Positions 55,542-64,000 of a stretch of 64,000 nucleotides of DNA are shown here, piece by piece; the first letter of the stretch is position 1, and each line of letters opens with the position of its first letter. Position numbers and translations under genes: made by a program. The DNA comes from an uncultured bacterium (GTDB taxonomy: Bacteria > Pseudomonadota > Gammaproteobacteria > Burkholderiales > Burkholderiaceae_C): NCBI GenBank assembly GCA_903928495.1, contig CAIYQZ010000030.1:144641-208640 (forward strand), in the 5' to 3' direction. The notes beneath the pieces are model-generated. The model saw only the letters and a list, made by a program, of their open reading frames with translations. It was not told the DNA's origin and searched no databases.

Positions 55542-56969
55542 TTACGCGCGGCCGTACTGGTCATCAAAGCGAACAATATCCTCTTCACCCAGGTATTGGC
55601 CGCTTTGCACTTCAATCAACACCAAGTCGATGACGCCGGGGTTGACCAGGCGGTGTTTGTGGCCGGCGGGAATATAGGTGCTTTCGTTGGGGCGGAGCAT
55701 GATGTCTTGCTCACCATTCACCACCACGGCGGTACCGCTGACCACTATCCAATGTTCGCTGCGGTGGTGGTGCATTTGCAGACTGAGCTTTTGGCCGGGC
55801 TTGACTTCAATGCGTTTGATTTTGAAGTGGTGGCCTTCTTCCAGCACGGTGTAGGTGCCCCAGGGGCGGTGCACGGTGCGGTGGAGTTTGTGGGCCTCGT
55901 GCCCCTGCTTTTTCAACTGGTTGTAGATGAGCTTGACGTCTTGTGCGTGGTTTTGGTGGGCCACCAGCAGGGCGTCGGGCGTGTCGATGACGATGAGGTC
56001 TGACACACCCACGGCACCCACCAGCCGGTCAGCACTTTGAATGTAGCAACCGGTGGTGTGGTGCAGCAGGGCCTGACCCAGCACGCGGTTGCCCAAGGCG
56101 TCGGGCGCGGTGAGGTTGCCCACGGCAGACCAGGAGCCAATGTCGCTCCAGCCCAGGGTGCAGGGCACCACGGCGGCGTGGGTGGTTTTTTCCATCAGCG
56201 CGTAGTCGATGGAGTCATCAGGCACCAAGTGGAAGGTGGGGGCATCCAGCTCGGTTTGGGCCATGCCTTTGCCAGCCAGGGTGCGTGATGCGGCCAGGCA
56301 CTGCTGGCACGCGGCCAATATGGCCGGGGCGTGTTGCGCCATTTCGGCCAGCAGGGTGCCTGCGGCAAAGCAGAACATGCCCGAATTCCACAAATAGTGG
56401 CCGCTGGCCAGGTAGGCTTGGGCGGCTTCAAGGTTGGGCTTTTCAACAAAGCGCTTGACGGTGTGGCCTTCGCCCTCTATGTAACCAAAGCCGGTTTCGG
56501 GTGCATCTGGCTGAATACCGAAGGTAACCACCCTGCCTTGTGATGCCAGGGTTTGCGCGGTGGCCACTGCCTGGGCAAAGGCGGCTTGGTCTGCAATGAG
56601 GTGGTCTGCCGGCAGCACCACCAGTTGCGCGGCATCGCCATGCTGATGCTGCACCACCAAAGCTGCCATTGTGACGGCGGCGGCGGTGTTGCGGCCGAAG
56701 GGCTCAAGAACAAAGCCAGTGGCCAGGCCGGTGGGGTTGACCGGGCGGTATTCGTCTTCGGTTTTGAAGAATAGCTCGCGGTTGGTGATGGTGAGCACCT
56801 GGGCCACACCGGGCAATGCAGCTGCACGGGAGAATGCTTTTTGCAGCAAACTTTGCCCGTCTGGCAAGCGCATGAAGGGCTTGGGGTGTGTTTCACGCGA
56901 AACAGGCCACAGGCGGGAGCCTGCGCCACCGCACAAGATGGTGGGAATGAGCATGGGCGTTGGGTTCAT
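55542..56969 (-). CDS. manC: mannose-1-phosphate guanylyltransferase / mannose-6-phosphate isomerase
   Basis: A 475-residue bifunctional type II enzyme. The nucleotidyltransferase starts IPTILCGGAGSRLWPVSRET with HPKPFMRL; FVEKPNLEAAQAYLASGHYL and GWSDIGSWSAV are conserved. The C-terminal cupin isomerase has RPWGTYTVLEEGHHFKIKRI and LQMHHHRSEHWIVVSGTA. It supplies GDP-mannose for Gmd. The frame is open for a further ~430 codons upstream but that part is the shadow of kpsS; I chose the ATG at 56969, with another at 56978. The gene is GC-rich and marks the edge of the AT-rich island. Confidence 0.95.
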   Translation of the reverse strand: MNPTPMLIPTILCGGAGSRLWPVSRETHPKPFMRLPDGQSLLQKAFSRAAALPGVAQVLTITNRELFFKTEDEYRPVNPTGLATGFVLEPFGRNTAAAVTMAALVVQHQHGDAAQLVVLPADHLIADQAAFAQAVATAQTLASQGRVVTFGIQPDAPETGFGYIEGEGHTVKRFVEKPNLEAAQAYLASGHYLWNSGMFCFAAGTLLAEMAQHAPAILAACQQCLAASRTLAGKGMAQTELDAPTFHLVPDDSIDYALMEKTTHAAVVPCTLGWSDIGSWSAVGNLTAPDALGNRVLGQALLHHTTGCYIQSADRLVGAVGVSDLIVIDTPDALLVAHQNHAQDVKLIYNQLKKQGHEAHKLHRTVHRPWGTYTVLEEGHHFKIKRIEVKPGQKLSLQMHHHRSEHWIVVSGTAVVVNGEQDIMLRPNESTYIPAGHKHRLVNPGVIDLVLIEVQSGQYLGEEDIVRFDDQYGRA

Positions 56970-57003
56970 GGAATGCATTGGCAAGCAATAGCCGGGGCAG
57001 AGG

Positions 57004-58326
57004 CTAGCGACACACACGCCAGCTGAGTGGTACATGGCGCCAGTCGTACAGGCTGACAGGCACTTGTGTGAGGTTTTTGATTTGCGCCAGAAAGCGTCGG
57101 GCCACGTCGACATCGGCCGGGCGGGCGTGCTGCCAAAAATGGTCCAACGGCTCAGCATGGGTGAGGCCAGGCTGGCGGTAAAGAGCCTCGCCCAGTGCAA
57201 TGAGGGGGGCGCCACGCTGCAGGGCTTGTATGCCCACGGTGCTGTTGATGAGCACCGCGCCCTGGCTGTGTTGCACCAGCACGGGCGTGTCGCCTTCCAC
57301 AATGTGCAACACCCGACTGGCCACGCCGAGTTCTTGCGCCAAGCTTGAAATGAACTGCCGGTGCCCTGGGCCGCCCCGGCTGTGGGGGTGTTGCTTGAAC
57401 ACCAGCTGGCTGTCAACCGGGGCATGGGCCGCAAACGAGCGCAGCACCTGGAAGATGAAATCTGTGTTTTCGTTATAGGTGCTGTGGTGGGTGATTTGGG
57501 CATCACCGTCGTGCTGCAGGGGCACAAAGTAATAGGGGGCCGAACTGGCCAGCAACTGGGCCTGCAGGCGTTTGTCGCCCGGTTGGTACCAGTACTTTTT
57601 GACCCACGACCACACCCAGTAGTGGGCATACCAATAGGGGTTGGCCTCTTTGTGGTGGGAGTAGTGGGGGTAGCGGTGGGCGTGTTTGCGCAGGGCCAGG
57701 TAATGCTGGCTGGCGTGCCAAGCCGTCTTGCGAAAGTGGTTGGCCGTGTCGTGGGGCTGAATGTCTCCGGCCACCACGGGCGCTGGGTGGCCGGCGGGCA
57801 CCACGGGCGACCATTCGTAGCGCTGCAGGGTGGTGGAGTAGCCGTTGACACCGTCCAGCTCCATGGTGGCGTAGCCGGGGCGGAAGTAGCCCTCTTCCAT
57901 GACCACCACCTTGACACCCAGGCTTCGGGCCAGCTGTATGGCTGCGGCGTGGTGCGCACGGGCCTGGCCAAACAGAACCACATGGTCGATACCCATGCGC
58001 AGCACGGTTTGCCTGAAAAATGCCGCCCACTGGGGCATGGGCTGGTTGAATTGGATGGGCTTGAGGGCTTGGCAGTCGAGTTCGTCTCCACCCTGGAACA
58101 CGACGCGGTGCACGCTGGCCCCGCAGCGCTGGAGCCAGACGGTGAGTCGGTCGAAAAATGGGCCCAGCGGCCCCTGGAGCAGCAACACCTGCCGCGCTGC
58201 AGCCAACGACTGAAGCGCAGGGTTGCATGCGGTGCGCAGCAATGCATTGCTTGCAATACCGTTGCTGGCAGGGGCACCAGTGCCGCCTGTGACCTCCCTC
58301 ACACCCACAAACGCTGCGTTGAGCAT
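57004..58326 (-). CDS. kpsS: KpsS-like capsule Kdo transferase
   Basis: A 440-residue protein of the KpsS/LipA family: VLLLQGPLGPFFDRLTVWLQ near the N-terminus, VVVMEEGYFRPGYATMELDG, then QLVFKQHPHSRGGPGHRQFI and LINSTVGIQALQRGAPLIAL. KpsS adds the first beta-Kdo to lyso-phosphatidylglycerol, starting the linker of ABC-exported capsules. I chose the ATG at 58326 because AGGG lies six bases upstream; an ATG two codons before is adjacent to that site. It is the first gene of the minus-strand capsule locus. Confidence 0.92.
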   Translation of the reverse strand: MLNAAFVGVREVTGGTGAPASNGIASNALLRTACNPALQSLAAARQVLLLQGPLGPFFDRLTVWLQRCGASVHRVVFQGGDELDCQALKPIQFNQPMPQWAAFFRQTVLRMGIDHVVLFGQARAHHAAAIQLARSLGVKVVVMEEGYFRPGYATMELDGVNGYSTTLQRYEWSPVVPAGHPAPVVAGDIQPHDTANHFRKTAWHASQHYLALRKHAHRYPHYSHHKEANPYWYAHYWVWSWVKKYWYQPGDKRLQAQLLASSAPYYFVPLQHDGDAQITHHSTYNENTDFIFQVLRSFAAHAPVDSQLVFKQHPHSRGGPGHRQFISSLAQELGVASRVLHIVEGDTPVLVQHSQGAVLINSTVGIQALQRGAPLIALGEALYRQPGLTHAEPLDHFWQHARPADVDVARRFLAQIKNLTQVPVSLYDWRHVPLSWRVCR

Positions 58327-58387
58327 GTGCATCCCTGAAAAACCGACTCACTTATAGTGGAAGGAATATAGCATCCGTCTGTTAGCC

Positions 58388-58406
58388 CACATGGCGCTGA
58401 CATGTG
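58388..58406. promoter_or_regulatory. inverted repeat between kpsS and the PhyH gene
   Basis: CACATG, 7 bases, CATGTG forms a perfect 6-bp inverted repeat in the middle of the 122-bp divergent spacer. It could be the binding site of a regulator acting on both the capsule locus and the dioxygenase gene. On the minus strand TATATT and TATAAG sequences lie closer to kpsS, but no good -35 element was found. Confidence 0.3.
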
Positions 58407-58448
58407 CCAAACAACAGCAAACAAACTGGCAAAAGTAATGAAAGCAAT

Positions 58449-59498
58449 ATGCATTGGCTGAAGACCACCTTGCTGTGGCCACTGCACCTGGCAGGGCTGG
58501 CCACGGGGCAAAAAGACTTCATGGCCAACCCTGTGCTGGGCAGCAAAACCCTGAATGGCTGGGGCTTGCACGTGTTGCGCAAGCGCGCAGCACATGCGCT
58601 GTGCCAGTGGCGCCGCCACGGCATGGAGAGCCGCCTGCCTGTGGCATGGGTGCGGGCGTACCAAACCGATGGCTGTGTGGTTTTGCCTGATTTTTTGCCG
58701 GCCACAGAATGTGAGCAATTGAAACTGGATGTTGCCAGGTTGCAACAAACGGCCATTGAGATGGTGCAGAGGCCGGCAACCACACGTCGCTTCAACCTGG
58801 ACCGCGACACCTGTGCACCCTACCCTGCCCTGGCCAAGCTGCTGGACAACGCGCCGCTGTTTGACTTGCTGCGGTATGCGGCGGGCTATGGGGGGGCCCC
58901 GATAGTGGCTGTGCAATGCATACACACCGACGCAGAAGGCGAATGGCATGACCCGCAGACCGACTGGCACGCAGACACATTCCACAGCACAGCAAAGGCC
59001 TGGCTGTTTTTGCACGATGTAGCGGCAGACGAGGGGCCCTTTGCCTATGTGCCGGGTTCACATGCGCTGACGGGCAAGAGGCTGGCATGGGAGCAGGAGC
59101 AAAGCATTGGTGCGCCAACCCATGTGAACCGGCTGCATGCAAAGGGGTCGTTCCGCGCAACGGAGGCCGAGCTGGGTGCCATGGGATATGGTGAGCCGGT
59201 GCTGGGAGTGGTGAGGAGCAACACCCTGGTGGTCGCGGACACCAGCGGCTTTCACCGGCGCACACCGAGCCCGCAGGCCACAGTGCGGGTGGAGGTGTAC
59301 CTGAGCCTGCGCCGCAACCCCTACCTGGCTGGCCTGTACCCAAGTTTGCTGGGGCTGCCAGGCTTGAAGCGCCGCTGGGCCGAGGTGGCACTGAATGTGT
59401 ACCGCTGGCAGCAGCGCAAAGGAATTGCCAGTTGGCACCCCGCACCGGTGCCTGCACTATCTGACATTGAGCGGGAGCGGCTGGGGCTCAAACCCTGA
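58449..59498 (+). CDS. PhyH-type Fe(II)/2-oxoglutarate dioxygenase
   Basis: A 349-residue phytanoyl-CoA dioxygenase-like enzyme. The facial triad candidates are His and Asp in TDWHADTFHSTAKAWLFLHD and a distal histidine in DTSGFHRRTPSPQATVR, which also holds the arginine that binds 2-oxoglutarate. FAYVPGSHALTGKRLAWEQE is conserved. Such enzymes hydroxylate lipids, sugars or small molecules. It is divergent from kpsS over a short spacer, so it may modify the glycan or its lipid, but this is unproven. A GTG at 58404 is an alternative start. Confidence 0.85.
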   Translation: MHWLKTTLLWPLHLAGLATGQKDFMANPVLGSKTLNGWGLHVLRKRAAHALCQWRRHGMESRLPVAWVRAYQTDGCVVLPDFLPATECEQLKLDVARLQQTAIEMVQRPATTRRFNLDRDTCAPYPALAKLLDNAPLFDLLRYAAGYGGAPIVAVQCIHTDAEGEWHDPQTDWHADTFHSTAKAWLFLHDVAADEGPFAYVPGSHALTGKRLAWEQEQSIGAPTHVNRLHAKGSFRATEAELGAMGYGEPVLGVVRSNTLVVADTSGFHRRTPSPQATVRVEVYLSLRRNPYLAGLYPSLLGLPGLKRRWAEVALNVYRWQQRKGIASWHPAPVPALSDIERERLGLKP

Positions 59499-59537
59499 GC
59501 GCAGGAGTGGTGCGGGGGCAATGGGATAATTTGCCCC

Positions 59538-60347
59538 ATGAGCATCACCTACAAAGACGCTGCAGGCATTGCAGCCATGCGCACTGCCTGCAGGTTGGCG
59601 GCGGAAGTGCTGGACCACCTGACGCCGCTGATCAAACCGGGCATCACGACGCTGGAGATTGACCGTCTGGCGGCGGAATACATGAAGCACCAAGGCACGG
59701 TGAGTGCCACCATTGGTTACCAGCCACCGGGTTACCCGCCCTACCCCGGCCACCTGTGCACGTCTGTGAACCAGGTGGTGTGCCATGGTATACCGAACGA
59801 CAAGCCGCTGAAAAAGGGCGACATCGTGAATGTGGACGTGACGGTGATCAAGGATGGCTGGTTTGGCGACACGAGCCGGATGTTTCTGGTGGGGGACTGC
59901 TCCATACAGGCCAAACGGCTGGTGAGCACCACCTACGAGGCGATGTGGAAGGGCATTGAGCTGGTGCGCCCGGGCATACGCCTGGGGGACATTGGCCACG
60001 CCATTCAGAAGTTCACCGAAGGATTGGGCTTTACGGTGGTGCGGGAGTTCTGCGGCCACGGCATTGGCCAGAAATTTCATGAAGAACCACAGGTGCTGCA
60101 CTACGGCAAGCCGGGCACGCTGGAAGAGCTGAAGCCGGGGATGACCTTCACCATTGAGCCGATGATCAACGCGGGCAAGCGCGAGATCAAGGAACAGGGC
60201 GATGGCTGGACGATTGTGACCAAAGACAGGTCTTTGTCGGCGCAGTGGGAGCACACGGTGCTGGTGACCGACACGGGTTACGAAGTGCTGACGCTGTCGG
60301 CGGGCAGCCCCCCTCCCCCGGCGTTTGTGAAACCCCAGGCTGCGTGA
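59538..60347 (+). CDS. map: type I methionine aminopeptidase
   Basis: A 269-residue Map with the five metal ligands in place: the two aspartates in GDIVNVDVTVIKDGWFGDTS, His in FCGHGIGQKFHEEP, Glu in FTIEPMINAGKREI and the last Glu in SAQWEHTVLVTDTG. It removes the initiator methionine from nascent proteins. It overlaps the glnD start by one base (TGATG). Gene pair map-glnD is common in proteobacteria. Confidence 0.97.
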   Translation: MSITYKDAAGIAAMRTACRLAAEVLDHLTPLIKPGITTLEIDRLAAEYMKHQGTVSATIGYQPPGYPPYPGHLCTSVNQVVCHGIPNDKPLKKGDIVNVDVTVIKDGWFGDTSRMFLVGDCSIQAKRLVSTTYEAMWKGIELVRPGIRLGDIGHAIQKFTEGLGFTVVREFCGHGIGQKFHEEPQVLHYGKPGTLEELKPGMTFTIEPMINAGKREIKEQGDGWTIVTKDRSLSAQWEHTVLVTDTGYEVLTLSAGSPPPPAFVKPQAA

Positions 60348-63022
60348 TGGCCCCCGGTACCCTGCGCGAGCAATACCGCAGCGGCAAAACGGCTTTGCTG
60401 CAGGGACTGTCGCGCGAGGGCAGTTCGACCCGGGGGGTGCGCACCACGCTGCAGCGCCTGGCACGCCACGCCGACCAACTGTTGCGCACGCTGTGGGCAC
60501 AGGCGGAACTGGGGCCGGAGTTTGCACTGGTGGCGGTGGGTGGCTATGGGCGGGGCGAGCTGTTTCCACACTCAGACGTGGATGTGCTGGTGCTGCTGCC
60601 CGACGGCGCACAGCCAGACACCGATGCGGCCTTGAAGGCCAAGCTGGAAGGCTTCATTGGCCAATGCTGGGACAGTGGGCTGGACATAGGCTCGAGCGTG
60701 CGCAAGGTGCACGAGTGCGTGGAAGAGGCGCAACGCGATGTGACTGTGCAAACCTCGATGCTGGAGAGCCGCCTGGTGTGTGGCAACCGCCAGCAGTTCA
60801 ACCGCCTGGCAGGGGCGCTGAGCGAAGCCATCAACCCCAAGGCGTTTTTTGTAGCCAAAACGCTGGAAATGCGCCAGCGCCACCAGCGCCACGAAAACAC
60901 GCCGTATGCGCTGGAGCCCAACTGCAAAGAGTCGCCGGGTGGCTTGCGCGATTTGCAGATTGTGCTTTGGGTGGCCAAGGCCGCCGGTCTGGGCAAAAGT
61001 TGGGATGAATTGGGCCGCCGTGGGCTCGCCACCGCGCTGGAGGTGAGGCAGCTGAAGGCCAACGAGGCGCTGCTGAGCCTGATCAGGCTGCGGCTGCACG
61101 TGTTGGCCAACCGGCGGGAAGACCGGCTGGTGTTTGACCTGCAGACGGCAGTGGCCGAGTCGTTTGGTTACCACCCGCAGGTGCACGCCCCGAGCCACCC
61201 GGACTCAGGCATGGCGGCGGCACCAGTGCGAGGTGCGCGCCGGGCCAGCGAAATTTTGATGAAGCGCTACTACTGGGCTGCCAAAGCGGTGGCACAGCTG
61301 AACCAGATATTGCTGCTGAACATTGAAGAGCGGCTGAGCAGCGACGAGGGGACACTGAGCCACCAGTTGCGCCCGATCAATGAGCGGTTTCATGACAAGG
61401 CGGGCATGCTGGAGGTGGCGAGCGACCACCTGTACCTGCAGCAGCCGCACGCCATTCTGGAAACGTTTTTGGTGTACCAGACGACGGTGGGCATCAAAGG
61501 TTTGTCTGCCCGCACGTTGCGTGCGCTGTACAACGCCCGTCCGGTGATGAACGCGGCTTTCCGCCGCGACCCGGCCAACCGGGCGGTGTTTTTGGAAATA
61601 CTGAAGCAGAACGACGGCATCACGCATGCCCTGCGACTGATGAACCAAACGTCGGTGCTGGGGCGGTACCTGTGGGTGTTCAGGCACATCGTGGGGCAGA
61701 TGCAGCACGACCTGTTCCATGTGTACACGGTGGACCAGCACATCTTGATGGTGCTGCGCAATGTGCGGCGGTTTTTCATACCGGAGCACTCGCACGAGTA
61801 CCCGTTTTGCTCGCAACTGGCAGCCGGGTGGGACAAGCCGTGGATTTTTTATGTGGCGGCGCTGTTCCATGACATAGCCAAGGGACGTGGGGGAGACCAC
61901 TCGGACCTGGGTGCGCACGATGTGCGGGTGTTCTGCCGACAGCACGGTGTGGCCCGCGAGGATGCGAAGCTGATTGAGTTTCTGGTGTCGGAGCACCTGA
62001 CGATGAGCCGCATTGCCCAGAAGGAAGACCTGAGCGACCCGGCGGTGATTGCACAGTTTGCCAAGCGGGTGGGCAACGAGCGTTACCTGACGGCGCTGTA
62101 CCTGCTGACGGTGGCCGACATACGCGGCACCAGCCCCAAGGTGTGGAACAACTGGAAAGGCAAGCTGCTGGAAGACCTGTACCGCTACACCCTGCGGGTG
62201 CTGGGTGGACGGGCAGCAGACCCGAGCGCGGTGGTGGAAGAGCGCAAACGCGAGGCGCTGACCGAGCTGGCTTTGAACGCCCTGCCCCACCAGGCGCACA
62301 AGGCGCTGTGGGACACGCTGGATGTGAGCTACTTCATGCGGCACAAGGCTGGAGAAATTGCCTGGCACACGCGGCAAATCACGCGGGAGCTGGCGCGGGA
62401 GGTGCGCGAGGGATCGCGGGCAGCAGACGCAGGCACGACCACCATTGTGCGGGCCCGCACGTCACCCGAGGGTGAAGGTGTGCAGGTGCTGGTGTACGCG
62501 GCTGACCAGCATGACCTGTTTGCGCGGATTTGCGGTTACTTTGACCAGGCGGGATTCAGCATTCTGGATGCAAAGGTCCACACCACACGCAACGGGCACG
62601 CGCTGGACACCTTCCAGGTGGTGGCGCCCACGCTGGCGGAGCATTACCGTGAGCTGATTGCGATGGTGGAGGCGAACCTGACGCGCTTCATTGACGAGCA
62701 AACCGCCCTGCCCCCACCGAGCCGTGGCCGAACGTCGCGGCGGGTGAAGAACTTCCCCATCAACCCACGGGTGGAGCTGCGACCCGATGAAAAGGCGCAA
62801 CGCTGGCTGCTGAGCATTTCAGCCAGCGACCGCGCGGGCTTGCTTTACAGCATTGCAAGGGTGCTGGCGCGGCACGACATCAATCTGCAGCTGGCCAAGA
62901 TCACGACGCTGGGCGAACGGGTGGAAGACACGTTTTTGATCAGCGGGGCGCAGTTGCAGCACAACCGCACCCAGATTGCCATTGAGACGGAGCTGCTGGA
63001 AGTGCTGGCCATGCAGGCCTGA
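60347..63022 (+). CDS. glnD: [protein-PII] uridylyltransferase / uridylyl-removing enzyme
   Basis: An 891-residue GlnD, the glutamine sensor of nitrogen control. Nucleotidyltransferase motif GGYGRGELFPHSDVDVLVLL is at 65-84; the HD hydrolase motif is ALFHDIAKGRGGDHSDLGAH near 507; two C-terminal ACT domains bind glutamine (VLVYAADQHDLFARICGYFD; LLSISASDRAGLLYSIARVL). It uridylylates PII when glutamine is low and removes UMP when it is high. The ATG at 60347 overlaps the map stop. Confidence 0.97.
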   Translation: MAPGTLREQYRSGKTALLQGLSREGSSTRGVRTTLQRLARHADQLLRTLWAQAELGPEFALVAVGGYGRGELFPHSDVDVLVLLPDGAQPDTDAALKAKLEGFIGQCWDSGLDIGSSVRKVHECVEEAQRDVTVQTSMLESRLVCGNRQQFNRLAGALSEAINPKAFFVAKTLEMRQRHQRHENTPYALEPNCKESPGGLRDLQIVLWVAKAAGLGKSWDELGRRGLATALEVRQLKANEALLSLIRLRLHVLANRREDRLVFDLQTAVAESFGYHPQVHAPSHPDSGMAAAPVRGARRASEILMKRYYWAAKAVAQLNQILLLNIEERLSSDEGTLSHQLRPINERFHDKAGMLEVASDHLYLQQPHAILETFLVYQTTVGIKGLSARTLRALYNARPVMNAAFRRDPANRAVFLEILKQNDGITHALRLMNQTSVLGRYLWVFRHIVGQMQHDLFHVYTVDQHILMVLRNVRRFFIPEHSHEYPFCSQLAAGWDKPWIFYVAALFHDIAKGRGGDHSDLGAHDVRVFCRQHGVAREDAKLIEFLVSEHLTMSRIAQKEDLSDPAVIAQFAKRVGNERYLTALYLLTVADIRGTSPKVWNNWKGKLLEDLYRYTLRVLGGRAADPSAVVEERKREALTELALNALPHQAHKALWDTLDVSYFMRHKAGEIAWHTRQITRELAREVREGSRAADAGTTTIVRARTSPEGEGVQVLVYAADQHDLFARICGYFDQAGFSILDAKVHTTRNGHALDTFQVVAPTLAEHYRELIAMVEANLTRFIDEQTALPPPSRGRTSRRVKNFPINPRVELRPDEKAQRWLLSISASDRAGLLYSIARVLARHDINLQLAKITTLGERVEDTFLISGAQLQHNRTQIAIETELLEVLAMQA

Positions 63023-63033
63023 GCGGCAGGTGG

Positions 63034-63453
63034 TTACCCAACGTCAGTGTCAGCGCCCAGGACCCATTCTTCTACGGCGAGGCCGGGGACGCGGTGAAAT
63101 TCTCTGGCGTTGTTGGTGATGAGCACGCTGTCTTGTGCCAATGCGTGGGCAGCGATCATCATGTCCATACTGCCGATGGGTTTACCGACTTTTTCAAGTG
63201 ACGCACGCAACCGGGCGTATTCATGTGATGCGTCTGAAGTCCAGTCGCGGACATCAAACCCGGCCAGCCATGCCTCAACAGCCGACTGGAAGCGCGGCTG
63301 GCCCAGTTTGGCTGCGCCATAGCGCAACTCCGCGGCCACCACGACGGACAACCACAGGCCATCGCGGCTCAAACTGGAGAAGCGCTCCACCATGAACGGT
63401 GGTCGCTTGCGCAGGATGTAGCTGCAGATATTGGTGTCGAGGGTGCGATTCAC
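63034..63453 (-). CDS. vapC: VapC-type PIN domain toxin
   Basis: A 139-residue PIN ribonuclease. The acidic residues are Asp6 in LDTNICSYIL, Glu in VVAAELRYGAAKLG and Asp in IGSMDMMIAAHALA, followed by LITNNAREFHRVPGL, the full PIN set of VapC. It would cleave tRNA or other RNA when not bound by VapB. Nine bases separate it from the antitoxin gene. It is convergent with glnD. Confidence 0.92.
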   Translation of the reverse strand: MNRTLDTNICSYILRKRPPFMVERFSSLSRDGLWLSVVVAAELRYGAAKLGQPRFQSAVEAWLAGFDVRDWTSDASHEYARLRASLEKVGKPIGSMDMMIAAHALAQDSVLITNNAREFHRVPGLAVEEWVLGADTDVG

Positions 63454-63462
63454 GCGGCGACC

Positions 63463-63714
63463 TCAGGACCAATCGCGTTCCTGGGCTGGCAAATCTGTGC
63501 GCTGGGCGAGGAAATCAGGGGGCAATGGCGGGTTTGCTGCGTAGAACTGTTGCAGCCATTGGCCCATGTCTGTGGCTGGTGAACTGTGCGGCTGTATCCA
63601 GAGTGCGTTGCCTATTTGCTCGATGCTGACCTCTTGCGACGACAAACGCAGTTTGGCCGGGAGGCGCACAGCCTGGCTGCGGCCATTCATGAAAACGCGG
63701 GCAATGGTGGGCAC
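63463..63714 (-). CDS. vapB: VapB-type antitoxin
   Basis: An 83-residue antitoxin with an AbrB/MazE-like N-terminal DNA-binding half (MPTIARVFMNGRSQAVRLPA, VSIEQIGNALWIQPH) and a C-terminal tail (LPPDFLAQRTDLPAQERDWS) that would wrap the toxin. These features fit VapB. Such pairs usually repress their own promoter, which should lie in the ~100 bp between this start and the deformylase stop. Confidence 0.9.
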   Translation of the reverse strand: MPTIARVFMNGRSQAVRLPAKLRLSSQEVSIEQIGNALWIQPHSSPATDMGQWLQQFYAANPPLPPDFLAQRTDLPAQERDWS

Positions 63715-63814
63715 GGCAACCTCCTGAAATCACACGGTGAACCATGTTTCAGCTGTAGTGTATCAATGCCGTATGACAAGTTGCAAGCCTGGCGCGCACC
63801 AGATGCAGGCGGAC

Positions 63815-64000
63815 TCAGGCTTGTGGCTGGGGCAATGTGTCGGTGAAGCCGAACTGGGTGAAGTCGCGCATGCGCATGGGGTAGAGCTGGCCCCAGAGAT
63901 GGTCGCATTCGTGCTGCACCACTCGGGCGTGAAAGCCTGAAACAGTGCGGTCGATGGCGGTGCCGTGTTCGTCAAACCCCTGGTAACGCAGCTCAGCCCA
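63815..64000 (-). CDS. def: peptide deformylase, C-terminus only
   Basis: The last 61 codons of a deformylase; the gene continues past the window edge. The metal site VQHECDHLWGQLYPMRMRDF is complete, with the two histidines and glutamate of the HEXXH motif, preceded by VSGFHARV. The enzyme removes the formyl group of nascent proteins. The tail TDTLPQPQA is short. With map nearby, the window carries both N-terminal processing enzymes. Confidence 0.92.
   Translation of the reverse strand, partial: WAELRYQGFDEHGTAIDRTVSGFHARVVQHECDHLWGQLYPMRMRDFTQFGFTDTLPQPQA

Noticed and set aside
55542..58277. A single 911-codon frame that would fuse a kpsS-region peptide to ManC
   Set aside because: The upstream half is the out-of-frame shadow of kpsS (low-complexity, Pro/Ser/Ala/Arg-rich). 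ManC has its own ATG at 56969 with a normal N-terminus.
63687..63975. Short frames near the right edge on both strands
   Set aside because: The deformylase C-terminus explains the DNA from 63815 to the edge; the others are shadows.
1..64000. CRISPR arrays, tRNA/rRNA genes, transposases, phage genes
   Set aside because: No regularly spaced repeats, no tRNA-like cloverleaf segments, and no integrase or transposase motifs were seen on reading through the window.

Overview
The window looks like chromosomal DNA of a betaproteobacterium, most likely Burkholderiales, family Comamonadaceae. This is inferred from the high-GC, strongly third-position-biased genes, the Liv transporter/beta-oxidation cluster, the map-glnD pair, the selO-msrB-yciB-bolA-ppiC run, and a short palindromic repeat of a kind I associate with that family. 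No database search was possible.

Layout. 0-1.4 kb: the N-terminus of an AtuA-like gene and an HDOD signalling pair. 1.5-12 kb: one minus-strand catabolic cluster (acyl-CoA ligase, Liv-type ABC importer K-H-M-G-F, FadB-type bifunctional enzyme, thiolase), which suggests import, activation and beta-oxidation of an organic acid. 12.2-19.3 kb: plus-strand housekeeping genes (selO, msrB, a luciferase-like oxidoreductase, yciB, bolA, a periplasmic parvulin, an aminotransferase, a Gfo/Idh oxidoreductase). 19.4-27 kb: proQ, an acyltransferase-like membrane protein, an alpha/beta hydrolase, rlhA, a NYN protein, a DUF808 protein and an FkbM methyltransferase. 27-31 kb: purL.

31.1-58.3 kb: a roughly 27 kb minus-strand cell-surface locus read from kpsS towards purL. 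It has the parts of an ABC-transporter-dependent (group 2-like) capsule: KpsS, ManC, KpsE, KpsM, KpsT, an outer-membrane export lipoprotein and a one-module KpsC. Gmd and a perosamine synthase homologue make GDP-perosamine. Next to them lies a compact acyl carrier protein / FabG-like reductase / AMP-forming ligase / NeuD-like acyltransferase cassette, reminiscent of the tetronate genes of Vibrio cholerae O1. The locus continues into a translationally coupled tail (31.1-40.2 kb) with two cytochromes P450, three homologous membrane-anchored GxSxG hydrolases, a UGT-like glycosyltransferase and KpsC. I regard that tail and the ACP cassette as the best candidates for undescribed chemistry. The segment from about 44.69 to 55.54 kb is strikingly AT-rich; one edge falls inside the export lipoprotein gene, as expected for serotype replacement by recombination.

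58.4-64 kb: a PhyH-type dioxygenase divergent from kpsS, then map, glnD, a vapBC toxin-antitoxin pair and the C-terminus of a peptide deformylase.

A hidden signal runs across the window: at least five copies of a ~45 bp palindromic repeat, one between genes and four read through in frame inside livG, selO, purL and a membrane acyltransferase gene. There is no tRNA, rRNA, CRISPR or complete insertion sequence that I can see, and no gene-free stretch above 300 bases.
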